From the NCBI RefSeq assembly GCF_905220565.1, contig NC_059419.1, positions 2,356,001 to 2,420,000 on the forward strand: a stretch of 64,000 nt of DNA. Direction: 5' to 3'. The position numbers and the translations under genes are program-made. Numbering within the stretch: the stretch's first letter is position 1; each line of letters begins with the position of its first letter. The stretch is from Melitaea cinxia (taxonomy: Eukaryota > Arthropoda > Insecta > Lepidoptera > Nymphalidae). Below the pieces are notes generated by a model. That model searched no databases. It saw only the letters and a list, made by a program, of their open reading frames with translations, and had not been told where the DNA came from. Below, piece after piece: positions 34,201-37,712 of the stretch.

Positions 34201-36547
34201 TTCCTTTTCTTTGAAGTCGGTAAAAAGAGCAAAACATCGTTAACTGGCTGATATAGTGGTATATGTAGTTTTCTGCCGATTTTTCTCTGCAGAATCTAAA
34301 TTACGAATGGATGGTAGCTTTACTTTTAATGATTTTGAATTAAAATTTTAATTTGTAAGATGACGATCCGAAAGTGATTTTGACGCCTATTTGAAATAAG
34401 TTTTTTTTAATTTTGTTTTTCACATAGTAGCACATGTTTAATGAACACCAAAAAGGTTTTACAATCTAATTAGCATACAAAAATTATCAATCGATAACTT
34501 ATAAATCAGTTAAACAAATCAATGTCCAAACATTACGTAAACGACTTTATATGTTAATTTGTCTGTCAATGCCATCAGCAAAGGTAGGTGTTTAATTGCA
34601 GTCAATAATTTCGTAAAAGATTTCATGAAGATATTGGCAATGATAAGAAAATATAATATTTTGTGTGTTTGTGTATTTTTTATATATTGAAAGTTTTTTG
34701 TTTATTTTCTGGTGACGATCAGTATTGTGTGGCTGAGAGATTAGTTCTTATAATGTCATTGCGTGGGTTCGATTCCCGTTGAGAGCGAAAGTTTGCAATA
34801 AGTTTCTAGTTTTAGTGTTACTTCTTATACATTTTTAGTATATCTGTTAGAGAACGAATAGTTGTATATCTTGACTCTTGTATAATTATGTTTGTTGGCA
34901 AATGAAAAAAAAAGGACTTCGGTTACATAGATAAGTAATACAACGTAAGTAGACGAAAAAATGGTCAAGTAAATGCGAGTTATCGAAGATTACTCAAAAA
35001 GTAGTTATTAGATGTCAATCAAATTTAAATGGGACTACAAGCATCAGCTTACGACTCAAACAAGAATCATCAAAATCAGTATACCCAGTGAAAAGTTATC
35101 GATACAACATAGCGTTGGTCGACGAAAAAATTATTAAATAAATACGCATTTTTAAACATAACACGAAAAGTACTTGTTTGACCGCAATTAAATTTAAATG
35201 GGAGATATGCACCACCTTCCGATTAAAAAAAATCATCAAAATCGGTCCACCCGGTCAAAAGTTTTAAGGTAAAGATACGTTAAAAAAATACAATCGAATT
35301 GAGAACCTCCTCCTTTTTTGTAACTCGGTTAAAGAACGATCGACTCTTAATAGGAGAATCATTCGCAAACGCGCAAAAAAAAGCAAAAAAAAACCAGGCA
35401 AAGGTTTTCATATTCACAGACTGTATAACAAAAACCATGATTTTCAAATACCAAAATATAGGGATCGATTATTTTCATAAACCTAACATCATTAAAAAAA
35501 CGAGTGTGCTTTAGACCACACGACTGAAGTAAAACTTACGAAACGTAACTCTCTCTCTTTCTATCTTTACTAACTCATAAATCCCGTACGCCCCGCTGAT
35601 CACTATTTTTCGTAACGCTCTCGTCATGCATTCACCAGCTCACTCCCCAAGTCAATCGTGCGTTAAGAAGTTTTACTTCAAAAAAAACTTTAACTATAAA
35701 TAACCAGCATATCATCAAAACAAGCAAATCCATTATCGTTTAATTAAGAAGATAATTAAGTCGAAGATATATATCGGAAGAACAATTATCAATGAGAACC
35801 ACGAATCATAAAAAAGTTAACAAAAAACATCACTACTATTAAAATTGGACAACAAATCCCACAAAGACAATCTGGATTAAGTAATTCCAGAATTTTAAAC
35901 AATATTAGTATTGGGTAGTAATAAGTAGGTAGAAGTAGTACCCGTTCCAGAAATTTAAATAGTAATTAATAAATTCACTCTACTTGTACATGTAAAGGCA
36001 TTCTTGGTCTCATTAAGCCATTATCATGTCTAAAATAGGATATGCAACGATGATAGCAATATAAAACGCGTTCTAGAGAAATTTCCTTATCACAATTTTC
36101 ACGATTATCGCTAAACCAACATTGCAATAGATATGGTCCACTTTACAGAATCTAAAACTTTCTAGTTAAGAAGCACCTTGCTACTTACTACTCATTAATA
36201 CATTAATTATAACAAAAAAAAAAAAAAAATTATTTAATTACGAAAATATAAGAAAAATCCTATCTTTATGATATACAATAAGACTTTTCTTGTGTTTCAT
36301 CTATTTGCCATTAAAAACTAACAATAGTAAACTTTCAATTAGAAGTCCCAAAATCTAAAATAAAGATCGAAAAATCTGTTAAAAGTTAAGGCATAAAATA
36401 CTCTATTATAAACTAAGCTTATATTACAGGATCAGAACAGGATCATTAAAATATTAATATAAGCACAAAACAATAGCCAATAAATTATATCTTACCGTCC
36501 ACATACGGCATGGGCAGGATAAACAGACACAATACAAAATACCACAT
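1091..36547 (-). CDS. Fibulin-1/-2-like extracellular matrix protein, 21 exons, C-terminus outside the window
   Basis: Gene-level entry; the coding sequence is the join of the exons listed separately (3420 nt, 1140 codons, every phase consistent). Fibulins are secreted calcium-binding glycoproteins of basement membranes and elastic matrix. Visible order: signal peptide (1-17), anaphylatoxin-like repeats with CC pairs (about 31-146), polar linker (147-171), two EGF modules (about 172-260), then cbEGF modules mostly opening with D-[IV]-[DN]-E-C in phase-1 exons (261-1140). Three anaphylatoxin-like repeats followed by a cbEGF tandem is the fibulin-1/-2 layout, and long C4-C5 loops are also seen in vertebrate fibulin-1. 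Unusual are a Pro/Glu-rich insertion (about 619-842), a Ser/Thr mucin-like spacer (about 905-942) and two orphan Cys-pair exons. Introns 1 and 2 are about 7 and 11.5 kb. The fibulin C-terminal module is not in the window. A hemicentin-type protein is less likely because anaphylatoxin repeats are present. Fibulin-1 and fibulin-2 cannot be told apart here. Confidence 0.85.
1918..2023. mobile_element. Small MITE, copy 1
   Basis: About 105 bp with imperfect inverted ends (AGGAACCGTCATTC / GACGGTTCTTAA). A second copy in the same orientation lies at 17618-17737. It is in the intron between exons 20 and 21. Confidence 0.5.
2226..2375 (-). CDS. Fibulin-like exon 20: linker, basic cluster and orphan Cys pair
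   Basis: 150 nt, acceptor TTTTGCAG, donor GTAATG, phase 1-1. A charged linker with an N-V-T sequon leads to D-R-R-T-K-R-R, then C-P-L-G-Y-R-L and a closing Cys. Like exon 18 it has only a C5-C6-like pair. R-T-K-R fits a furin-type cleavage motif (inference), which would cut just before the Cys pair. Confidence 0.75.
2730..2906 (-). CDS. Fibulin-like exon 19: calcium-binding EGF module
   Basis: 177 nt, acceptor TTTTAG, donor GTAGGT, phase 1-1. D-V-N-E-C-T-N-G-Q-A-N-C, I-N-T-D-G-G-Y-R-C-E-C, a last Cys after L-D-L-D-R-H-R, then a cysteine-free Trp/Pro/Tyr tail. A complete compact cbEGF. Confidence 0.85.
3365..3505 (+). mobile_element. Short LINE-derived copy beside a fibulin splice donor
   Basis: Truncated 5' region, bridge, LINE tail and an (ATG)n run. 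The 11-bp duplication AACATAACAAT is at 3354-3364 and 3506-3516. The right copy ends 8 nt from the exon 18 boundary dinucleotide. Confidence 0.8.
3525..3635 (-). CDS. Fibulin-like exon 18: orphan two-cysteine module
   Basis: 111 nt, acceptor TTTAAG (weak), donor GTAAAA, phase 1-1. Encodes an aromatic/basic stretch (D-Y-F-W-G-Y-P-D-P-R) followed by N-C-D-V-G-Y-R-W-N-P and a final Cys. Only a C5-C6-like pair is present; the preceding cbEGF in exon 17 is already complete. An LINE-derived insertion sits a few bases outside the donor (3365-3505). Confidence 0.7.
3977..4234 (-). CDS. Fibulin-like exon 17: cbEGF plus Ser/Thr mucin-like spacer
   Basis: 258 nt, acceptor TTTTAG, donor GTGATT, phase 1-1. 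A complete compact cbEGF (D-I-D-E-C-A-T-N-R-H-S-C ... N-C-A-I-G-F) is followed by about 36 residues almost entirely Ser and Thr (T-S-T-S-T-S type), ending in P-T-P-P-T-S-S-S. Such a tract is a likely O-glycosylation site. The coding DNA is an ACT/AGT microsatellite (about 4015-4085) and may vary in length between individuals. Confidence 0.8.
4502..5214 (-). CDS. Fibulin-like exon 16: Pro/Glu-rich repeat insertion plus cbEGF end
   Basis: 713 nt, the longest exon, acceptor TTTTTAG, donor GTAAAT, phase 2 in and 1 out. About 220 residues rich in Pro, Glu, Thr and Lys, with five 21-bp units (4807-4911) encoding an E-P-E-Y-K-P-I heptad. Then a short Val/Thr-rich stretch and D-C-Q-A-G-F-E-M-D-D-Y-G-A-C, which supplies C5 and C6 of the cbEGF begun in exon 15. 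Sequons N-N-S and N-V-T lie near its start. The insertion is probably an extended proline-rich spacer. Low-complexity composition makes homology weak, but the frame stays open throughout and both phases fit. Confidence 0.8.
4807..4911. repeat. 21-bp coding minisatellite in exon 16
   Basis: Five direct units of 21 bp; the first three (4807-4869) are identical. They encode the E-P-E-Y-K-P-I heptad on the minus strand. Confidence 0.9.
5635..5776 (-). CDS. Fibulin-like exon 15: first four cysteines of an interrupted cbEGF
   Basis: 142 nt, acceptor TTAACAG, donor GTATGT, phase 1 in and 2 out. D-I-D-E-C-A-L-G-T-H-N-C, then N-I-P-G-S-F-R-C, followed by an Arg/Tyr/Asp tail (V-Y-D-Y-E-Y-Y-D) that could be tyrosine-sulfated (inference). 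C5 and C6 of this module come only at the end of exon 16, about 240 residues later. The exon is noticeably richer in G and C than its neighbours. Confidence 0.8.
5920..6080 (-). mobile_element. tRNA-derived SINE in a fibulin intron
   Basis: Box-B-like GGGTTCGATCCC on the minus strand (6008-6019) and an upstream box-A-like region (6053-6069). A SINE body follows (GTTTGTGCTTGTGGAACCCC). The left boundary is approximate. Confidence 0.6.
6309..6452 (-). CDS. Fibulin-like exon 14: calcium-binding EGF module
   Basis: 144 nt, acceptor CCCTAG, donor GTACAT, phase 1-1. D-I-N-E-C-A-T-D-Q-N-N-C, then D-N-T-V-G-S-F-L-C, a five-residue C4-C5 loop, G-T-G-Y, final Cys. A longer open frame in the same phase runs through the acceptor because the intron edge lacks stops; the AG at the D-I-N-E-C start was chosen. 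Confidence 0.85.
7731..7859 (-). CDS. Fibulin-like exon 13: calcium-binding EGF module
   Basis: 129 nt, acceptor CTTACAG, donor GTACG, phase 1-1. Classical compact cbEGF: D-I-D-E-C-V-E-G-T-H-L-C, L-N-T-N-G-S-H-E-C-H-C, K-L-G-F-E-L, final Cys; C4 and C5 are separated by one residue. Confidence 0.85.
7970..8105 (+). repeat. LINE 3'-end-like repeat
   Basis: Contains GACTGGAAGAGATCTCTTC and ends TGCAATAAAGTATATAAT. Similar ends lie at 51235-51350 and 52280-52430 (minus), and at 49400-49480 and 56145-56275 (plus). This is probably the 3' untranslated end of a non-LTR element. Confidence 0.45.
8850..8911 (-). CDS. Fibulin-like exon 12: last cysteine pair of the split cbEGF
   Basis: 62 nt, acceptor TTTTTAG, donor GTATG, phase 2 in and 1 out. 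Encodes R-N-T-K-I-K-C-P-E-G-M-R-W-D-P and onward to Q-C-D. It supplies C5 and C6 for exon 11. Too short to find by open frame length; supported by exact phase fit and conserved spacing. Confidence 0.75.
8966..9290 (+). mobile_element. tRNA-derived SINE with RTE-like tail
   Basis: The head has GGGTTTGATACCC (9010-9022). The body contains TGGTTGTTATCATAAACACT, and the tail contains AGGCCTTTACCCAGTCACTGG, a degraded form of the LINE 3' end. A CCTA microsatellite is inside. An open frame over it (9064-9288) is not a gene. Confidence 0.65.
9331..9427 (-). CDS. Fibulin-like exon 11: first four cysteines of a cbEGF
   Basis: 97 nt, phase 1 in and 2 out, acceptor TTTTTAG, donor GTATTT. Encodes D-I-D-E-C-E-D-G-Q-D-I-C, R-P-D-Q-I-C, N-V-L-G-E-Y-D-C and a short tail. 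The module is split by an intron in its C4-C5 loop and completed by exon 12, which breaks the one-exon-one-module rule of its neighbours. Confidence 0.8.
10011..10160 (-). CDS. Fibulin-like exon 10: calcium-binding EGF module
   Basis: 150 nt, acceptor TTTATAG, donor GTATG, phase 1-1. Complete cbEGF: D-I-D-E-C-L-M-G-K-D-D-C, then I-N-T-R-G-S-F-H-C, a seven-residue C4-C5 loop, C-P-P-G-F-K, final Cys. The N-T-R-G-S-F stretch fits the Asn-hydroxylation/calcium-binding consensus of cbEGF modules. Confidence 0.85.
10588..10868 (-). repeat. GTCGGCAA dispersed repeat
   Basis: Well-preserved copy with the complement of TGGTGTTGCAGGCGTC and an internal AATACTGCTTGAAAACAG. Open frames here (10593-10826, 10779-11087) are not genes. 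Further copies: 16345-16560 (+, degraded), 31440-31610 (-), 47990-48130 (+), 51525-51705 (-). Confidence 0.6.
10945..11127 (-). CDS. Fibulin-like exon 9: calcium-binding EGF module
   Basis: 183 nt, acceptor CTTACAG, donor GTAACA, phase 1-1. Opens D-I-N-E-C-K-L-P; N-T-I-G-G-Y-K precedes C4; the C4-C5 loop is long (about 21 residues); C-P-P-G-F-K-S-G follows. A minus-oriented dispersed repeat ends about 80 bp downstream of its donor (10588-10868). Confidence 0.85.
11520..12137 (+). repeat. CGACTTC-capped repeat
   Basis: Starts near TTTGCTCGCAAACG then AACCGACTTC and ends GGAAGTCGGTT, so the caps are short inverted repeats. The interior has two ~170-bp related units (ACAACGTAG.TCGACGAAAA ... 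CCAGTAAAAAGTTAT). No coding. Confidence 0.6.
12364..12531 (-). CDS. Fibulin-like exon 8: calcium-binding EGF module
   Basis: 168 nt, acceptor TTTTAG, donor GTAAG, phase 1-1 symmetrical. Opens D-I-D-E-C-A-L-D-P-P-L-C and has N-I-Q-G-S-Y-K before C4. C4 and C5 are separated by a 14-residue loop instead of one residue, a long-loop variant also known from fibulin-1. Confidence 0.85.
12965..13088 (-). CDS. Fibulin-like exon 7: EGF-like module 2
   Basis: 124 nt, acceptor ATATTTAG, donor GTATGG. One six-cysteine EGF module: C-K-P-H-N-P-C-H-H-K-C, N-D-N-G, C-S-C, R-R-G-Y-Q-L, final Cys. The short C2-C3 loop (H-H-K) mirrors exon 6. Ends in phase 1, so the next exon opens with the Asp of D-I-D-E-C. 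Confidence 0.8.
13195..13455 (-). mobile_element. 5'-truncated LINE-derived element
   Basis: Matches the non-autonomous LINE derivative from its (CAT) tail to about two thirds of its 5' region, then stops. It is in the intron just upstream of exon 7. Confidence 0.7.
13613..13947 (+). repeat. CAGA-containing dispersed repeat
   Basis: Starts ACTAGCCGTGACCGTGACTG, has a CAGA tetranucleotide run and GTAAAAAGCGGTTATTTT, and ends with ATTTGTATAGATG. Copies also at 38733-39076 and 42120-42495, the latter with a duplicated ACATGCGGGTAGACAG unit. Confidence 0.55.
14095..14237 (-). CDS. Fibulin-like exon 6: EGF-like module 1
   Basis: 143 nt. It holds one complete six-cysteine EGF module: C-E-E-Y-A-P-N-E-L-C, A-H-H-C, then I-P-V-P-G-S-Y-K-C-E-C and N-P-G-F before the last Cys. 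It lacks the N-terminal D-I-D-E calcium motif, as expected of the first non-calcium EGF in fibulin-1. The acceptor is ATTTAAG (weak), the donor GTAACG. Confidence 0.8.
14238..15049 (-). other. Fibulin intron between exons 5 and 6
   Basis: AT-rich. A short hairpin-like block AACATCCACGGGCTATAAAA (about 14583) resembles one at 3030-3065. Nothing else recognised. Confidence 0.4.
15050..15125 (-). CDS. Fibulin-like exon 5: polar linker
   Basis: 76 nt between acceptor TTTGTAG and donor GTGAG. It encodes 25 residues rich in Asp, Lys, Ser and Gln (D-A-V-K-D-S-S-N-S-Q and onward) with no cysteine. It links the anaphylatoxin block to the first EGF module. The position is supported mainly by phase (0 in, 1 out) and splice signals, so it is less certain than the cysteine-bearing exons. 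Confidence 0.65.
15456..15587 (-). CDS. Fibulin-like exon 4: third anaphylatoxin-like repeat
   Basis: 132 nt, 44 codons, acceptor TTTACAG, donor GTAAGA. It opens K-C-C-D-Q-C-K-S-G-A and closes F-S-Q-C-C-K: a CC pair, one Cys after the small-residue helix, and a final CC pair. Together with exons 2 and 3 this makes the three-repeat N-terminal block that separates fibulin-1/-2 from the short fibulins. Confidence 0.8.
17618..17737. mobile_element. Small MITE, copy 2
   Basis: Same sequence as 1918-2023, with a longer T run. It ends about 30 bp from fibulin exon 3. Confidence 0.5.
17770..17848 (-). CDS. Fibulin-like exon 3: second anaphylatoxin-like repeat, first part
   Basis: 79 nt, acceptor TTTGCAG, donor GTTAGT. 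One base completes Thr from exon 2, then 26 codons read K-K-I-D-C-E-N-G-I-D-V-A-K-S-L-K-S-C-G and onward. The C-x-x-G...A...C spacing matches the core of an anaphylatoxin-like repeat whose closing CC lies at the start of exon 4. It ends in phase 0. Confidence 0.75.
17928..18265 (-). mobile_element. Non-autonomous LINE-derived element with 9-bp target duplication
   Basis: Same structure as the copy at 29768, opposite strand, with a (CAT)n tail that reads ATG repeats in element sense. The duplication AAAACATTC is at 17919-17927 and 18266-18274. It lies about 70 bp upstream of fibulin exon 3 on the minus strand. Confidence 0.8.
19048..19775 (+). repeat. ACTAGCGACCCGC dispersed repeat
   Basis: About 730 bp from ACTAGCGACCCGCTCCGGCT to TATACTATGTAGTGAT. 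It looks like a common non-coding lepidopteran element. The open frame 19503-19691 is inside it and is not a gene. Confidence 0.5.
20632..20823 (+). repeat. Helitron-like repeat ending CTAG
   Basis: Begins AAATCTCGTGTCACAATG and ends GCCAGGTCAGCTAGT. Lepidopteran Helitrons typically end in CTAG after a small hairpin. No Rep/helicase is present. Confidence 0.45.
21092..21451 (+). pseudogene. Orphan ORF fragment with two UBZ-type zinc fingers
   Basis: About 119 residues, open to TAA at 21449-21451. Two C-x2-C...H-x3-C fingers: C-P-C-C-D-K-L...H-L-D-E-C (10-residue middle) and C-P-C-C-L-K-M...H-L-D-I-C (11-residue middle). This is the Rad18/UBZ4 pattern, which binds ubiquitin in DNA-damage tolerance proteins such as Rad18, Spartan and DNA polymerase kappa. 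Between them is an acidic stretch. The frame stays open upstream through an (A)24 run (21068-21091) into repeat sequence, which is probably not coding. The acceptor-like TCAG at 21092-21095 lacks a pyrimidine tract. It could be the last exon of a nested gene or a captured gene fragment. I cannot name the parent. Confidence 0.5.
21691..24912 (+). mobile_element. Full-length RTE-clade LINE inside intron 2 of the fibulin-like gene
   Basis: About 3.2 kb. A ~257-nt 5' region is shared with many short elements in the window and begins at TGCTGTGTGGTTACGGC. It is followed by one uninterrupted ORF and almost no 3' untranslated sequence. The single ORF with endonuclease and reverse transcriptase is the RTE plan. 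It is antisense to the host gene. No target duplication could be read; the right side abuts a Helitron-like repeat. Confidence 0.85.
21948..24908 (+). CDS. RTE LINE polyprotein: APE endonuclease and reverse transcriptase
   Basis: 986 residues, open from ATG to TGA. The APE-type endonuclease spans about residues 45-290: A-T-Y-N-G-R-T-L, catalytic-type Glu in G-L-S-E-V-R (80), M-G-D-F-N-A-K (185-191) and S-D-H-R (278-281). Reverse transcriptase follows: N-G-R-T-P-G-D-D-G (503-511), Y-R-P-I-S-L-L (565-571), F-V-D-Y-E-K-A-F-D (632-640), G-V-R-Q-G-D (690-695) and R-F-A-D-D (731-735), the catalytic Asp pair. The C-terminus G-R-P-P-A-R-W-T-D-D followed by A-Y-V-Q-Q-W is typical of RTE/BovB-like elements. 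The element copies its own RNA into nicked chromosomal DNA. All key residues seen are intact, so the copy may be recent or active. Lineage within RTE is not resolved. Confidence 0.93.
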   Translation: MSSNLKIRPSVPGSPTIPGYGSGRGNGGVEGAKNHRGTGGCHRKIFLATYNGRTLRLDHHLTELEVELSHIKWSILGLSEVRREGEDTMILDSGHLFYFREGDGLSQGGVGFLVHKTLTNNVVEVSSVSTRVAYLVLKLTDRYSLKVIQVYAPTSAHSDDEVEALYEDITRAIHGTTSTFYSVVMGDFNAKVGVQGRDGSSIGPHGLGHRNHRGQTLVNFLESEGLFLMNSFFEKKPQRRWTWQSPDTVTRNEIDFIIADKRHIFRDVSVVNRFNTGSDHRLVRGTLNICLRKERTRLMKSTLRPTLPQILCGSEQFQLELQNRFDSLETTSDVDEITDNVVKTVCTLGRRHFPPTKPTKQSKLSPEALDLMRQRRELPAASPEQRALSKRVRKIIRRDLRCSNTREVATLIEQKRGSKVFQRPLGRSLLAKLKTADGRTVCSRPQVREEVENFYGQLYSSSARKPATWDTEDPRAPLLRHYSECIPDFEEDEIGAALGQLKNGRTPGDDGVTTELLKAAGRPVLKALARLFNAVIHRGTTPEAWSRSVVVLFFKRGDKSLLKNYRPISLLSHVYKLFSRVVTNRLARRLDEFQPPEQAGFRNGYSTVDHIHTVRQIIQKTEEYNQPLCMAFVDYEKAFDSVETWAVLDSLQRCHIDWRYIEVLKSMYDAATMTVHVNDQRTRPISLRRGVRQGDVVSPKLFTTALEDVFKTLDWGERGINVNGEFISHLRFADDIVIFAETLDELGQMLAGLNESSRRVGLCMNLDKTKVMFNNQVIPIPVSVDGTLLEVVQDYIYLGHTIQLGRNNFEKEADRRIRLGWAAFGRLRRVFTSKIPQCLKTKVFEQCVLPVLTYGAETWTLTKGLVHKFKVAQRAMERAMLGVSLKDRIRNETIRERTKVTDIAHRISKLKWQWAGHLCRRTDGRWSRRVLEWRPRLGKRSVGRPPARWTDDLRKIAGVGWMRIAEDRDVWRELGEAYVQQWTAIG
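24913..25412 (+). repeat. Helitron-like repeat with nested LINE derivative
   Basis: Begins AAAATTCTCGTGTCGCGG directly after the full-length LINE and ends GCCGAGTCAGCTAGT. It contains the insertion at 25017-25151 and a GGTAA/GGTAG microsatellite (25201-25247). Confidence 0.5.
25017..25151 (+). mobile_element. Short LINE-derived copy nested in a Helitron-like repeat
   Basis: 5'-truncated: starts within the LINE 5' region (GTCTTCGGT) and ends with the LINE tail. It is flanked by 14-bp copies of TGAGAATCGAACAA at 25003-25016 and 25152-25165, so the insertion site is exact. Confidence 0.75.
25650..25850 (+). repeat. Helitron-like repeat ending CTAG
   Basis: Starts AAAATTCTCGTGTCACAATG, ends GCGGGGTCACCTAGTT. 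About 200 bp, same family as 24913. Confidence 0.5.
25917..26535 (-). repeat. CGACTTC-capped repeat
   Basis: Minus-oriented copy very close to the one at 11520. An open frame at 25794-26027 is a shadow of it. Confidence 0.6.
26736..28238 (-). mobile_element. Decayed pogo/Tigger-type DNA transposon with TA target duplication
   Basis: Inverted termini of about 21 bp (CCGTAGACTGGGGTG on the left; the right end is its imperfect complement) are flanked by TA on both sides, the target of Tc1/mariner-superfamily elements. Inside, on the minus strand, are two transposase scraps. The first, 27649-27732, reads M-P-K-T-Y-K-K-H-L-G-S-R and ends at a stop. The second, 27449-27604, reads I-P-Y-G-T-I-Y-N-K-Y and onward to S-P-E-W-G-F-T-L. 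These resemble the N-terminal CENP-B-like helix-turn-helix region of pogo transposases, broken by a stop and a frameshift. The DDE core was not found. A Helitron-like repeat (26893-27095) is nested inside. Confidence 0.65.
26893..27095 (-). repeat. Helitron-like repeat nested in the pogo-type remnant
   Basis: Starts ACTAGCTGACCCGGCGAACT (the complement of the CTAG end of the elements above) and contains TCGGTCCAACCGTTCTCGAG. Confidence 0.45.
29373..29547 (-). CDS. Fibulin-like exon 2: first anaphylatoxin-like repeat
   Basis: The acceptor TTCCAG and donor GTAAGT are intact. The exon adds 57 codons. It carries the first anaphylatoxin-like repeat: a CC pair (residues 31-32), NQG, an N-H-T glycosylation sequon, D-C-S-S, one further Cys and a second CC pair. 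DCSS after the first CC pair resembles the first repeat of fibulin-1. A longer open frame on the same strand (starting M-K-W-L-K) is out of phase and was not used. The exon ends in phase 2. Confidence 0.8.
29690..30290 (-). repeat. Degraded GTCGGCAA repeat interrupted by a LINE derivative
   Basis: The two halves (29690-29767 and 30107-30290) read as one minus-strand repeat once the insert at 29768-30106 is ignored. Confidence 0.55.
29768..30106 (+). mobile_element. Non-autonomous LINE-derived element with 11-bp target duplication
   Basis: About 340 bp made of the LINE 5' region joined to its last ~65 nt. The target duplication AAGTCTAGGAG is at 29757-29767 and 30107-30117. It interrupts an older minus-strand copy of the GTCGGCAA repeat. 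Confidence 0.8.
30940..31063 (-). mobile_element. tRNA-derived SINE
   Basis: The minus strand begins near GACTAGCTCGTTGGTGC (box A), passes GCGGGTTAAATTCCC (box B) and GAGTCTGGGTGTAATATTTG, and ends in an AT-rich tail. Same family as 55257. Confidence 0.6.
31848..32588 (+). repeat. CGACTTC-capped repeat
   Basis: Long copy in fibulin intron 1 with an extra internal segment: the stretch around CTGGTTTCCTTATCATGGTA occurs twice. Confidence 0.6.
34723..34800 (+). mobile_element. tRNA-like SINE head
   Basis: Box-B-like GGGTTCGATTCCC at 34765-34777, with a degenerate box A upstream. No acceptor stem can be formed convincingly, so it is treated as a SINE fragment, not a tRNA gene. Confidence 0.45.
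34884..35333 (+). repeat. CGACTTC-capped repeat, diverged
   Basis: Same caps and units as 11520 but shorter and more diverged. Related partial copies: 6942-7236, 9531-9740, 34130-34222 and 53845-54066 (all plus), 40747-40803 and 41340-41755 (minus). Confidence 0.5.
35500..35683. repeat. MITE-like repeat, partner of an inverted copy at 40.4-40.6 kb
   Basis: Contains TTAGACCACACGACTGAAGT near the left and AGAAGTTTTACTTC at the right. GAAGTAAAACTT (left) and its complement (right) are inverted ends. The same blocks occur reversed at about 40420-40630. An open frame ending at 35514 overlaps repeats and is not supported. Confidence 0.5.
36496..36547 (-). CDS. Fibulin-like exon 1: start codon and signal peptide
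   Basis: The ATG lies at 36545-36547, with A at -3. Seventeen codons plus one base read M-W-Y-F-V-L-C-L-F-I-L-P-M-P-Y-V-D, a short hydrophobic secretion signal. The donor GTAAG follows at once (36491-36495). Phase 1 joins to exon 2, restoring Gly. This start was chosen because it gives a signal peptide and fits the phase; no upstream in-frame alternative was examined exhaustively. Confidence 0.75.
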
Positions 36548-36830
36548 TATCACAATTGCAATAAACAAACTTTTCAAAAAAAAAAAAAACTTTTAAAATA
36601 TATCACAAAACGTCTCCTGTCTCGCTACATTTCACTCAAATTCGATATGTGCGAAAGAGATGAAATAATAAAATAAAAGTTATCGCATTTTTAAATTAAA
36701 AAGATTCCGTGGATCCTTAATACAAGAGCGTTGCGCAGGAGTGTGTCGTGAGAGCGTACGCGAGCGAGTCTATTTCGGTCGGCGTGTATGGCCGCCGGCT
36801 CTGTCTTGTCAAAGATTTGTAACTGCAGAT
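36548..36830 (-). promoter_or_regulatory. Probable 5' untranslated region and promoter of the fibulin-like gene
   Basis: Upstream of the start codon on the minus strand there is about 170 bp of AT-rich sequence. Beyond it lies a short CpG-rich block (36720-36800: many CG dinucleotides in an otherwise AT-rich region). This is where transcription would be expected to start. No TATA box or initiator could be assigned with confidence. Confidence 0.3.
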
Positions 36831-37245
36831 GTGGCTATGCATATCACTGGAAGCTACCTAACAGGGCCTTTAAAAACACCTATTTACATTACCTTTAAAA
36901 ACATAGCAATAAGAATAAATTTGAATCTTAATTTAATGTATTACTAAAACTTTTGTCTGTAGCATGTATGGAAATGGAAAAAAAATCTTTAACTATGTTG
37001 TAATATATTATATTTAATACACAATTTATTTTAAGCGTGAAAATAAGCAAGCAAAGATAATAAAATGAAAAATATGTAGTTTATCTAGACATTACCTTCG
37101 TTCACATCTTTATTATTAAGCAATCTTGATATATTATTTTAATTTTTTTGTTTCTTCTTTTAAGGTTTATAATTGTAATGTGTGTGTCTAAGTGTAAAAA
37201 TAAACAGTAGTACTTACTATATATAAGTTATGATGTACAGGTTTT

Positions 37246-37712
37246 ATACCCATTGACATCAAATTTTTAATAAAAACTTAAAAAATAAAAATCACGAAAA
37301 ATATATGCTTATATAACATTGTAGTATTACGATAATTTACATCAATAAACCTAATACTTTTATTATGCAGGACTAACAACGGTTATGTTTTTGACAATAG
37401 CGTCTGCAACGTTGCCGAAATATCTATCAAATATCAGTCAGATCAGTTTCAAAATGACAATAGCAATAATTCGCAATAATACCCATTGACATCAAATTTT
37501 TAATAAAAACTTAAAAAATAAAAATCACGAAAAATATATGCCTATATAACATTGTAGTATTACGATAATTTACATCAATAAACCTAATACTTTTATTATG
37601 CAGGACTAACAGCGGTTATGTTTTTGACAATAGCGTCTGCAACGTTGCCGAAATATTTATCAAATATCAGTCAGATCAGTTTCAAAATGACAATAGCAAT
37701 AATTCGCAATAA
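37246..37712. repeat. Tandem duplication, 2 x 233 bp
   Basis: Position p matches p+233 over the whole unit with about three differences (for example GCTTATAT/GCCTATAT, ACAACGG/ACAGCGG). It is not related to other repeats in the window. Confidence 0.9.

Larger units (their letters stand above)
29548..36495 (-). other. Fibulin intron 1
   Basis: About 7 kb. It holds the nested repeats at 29690-30290, the SINE at 30940, a GTCGGCAA repeat at 31440-31610, CGACTTC-capped repeats (31848-32588, 34884-35333) and the MITE at 35500. Between 32600 and 34000, and from 35690 to 36490, I see nothing recognisable. Confidence 0.6.
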
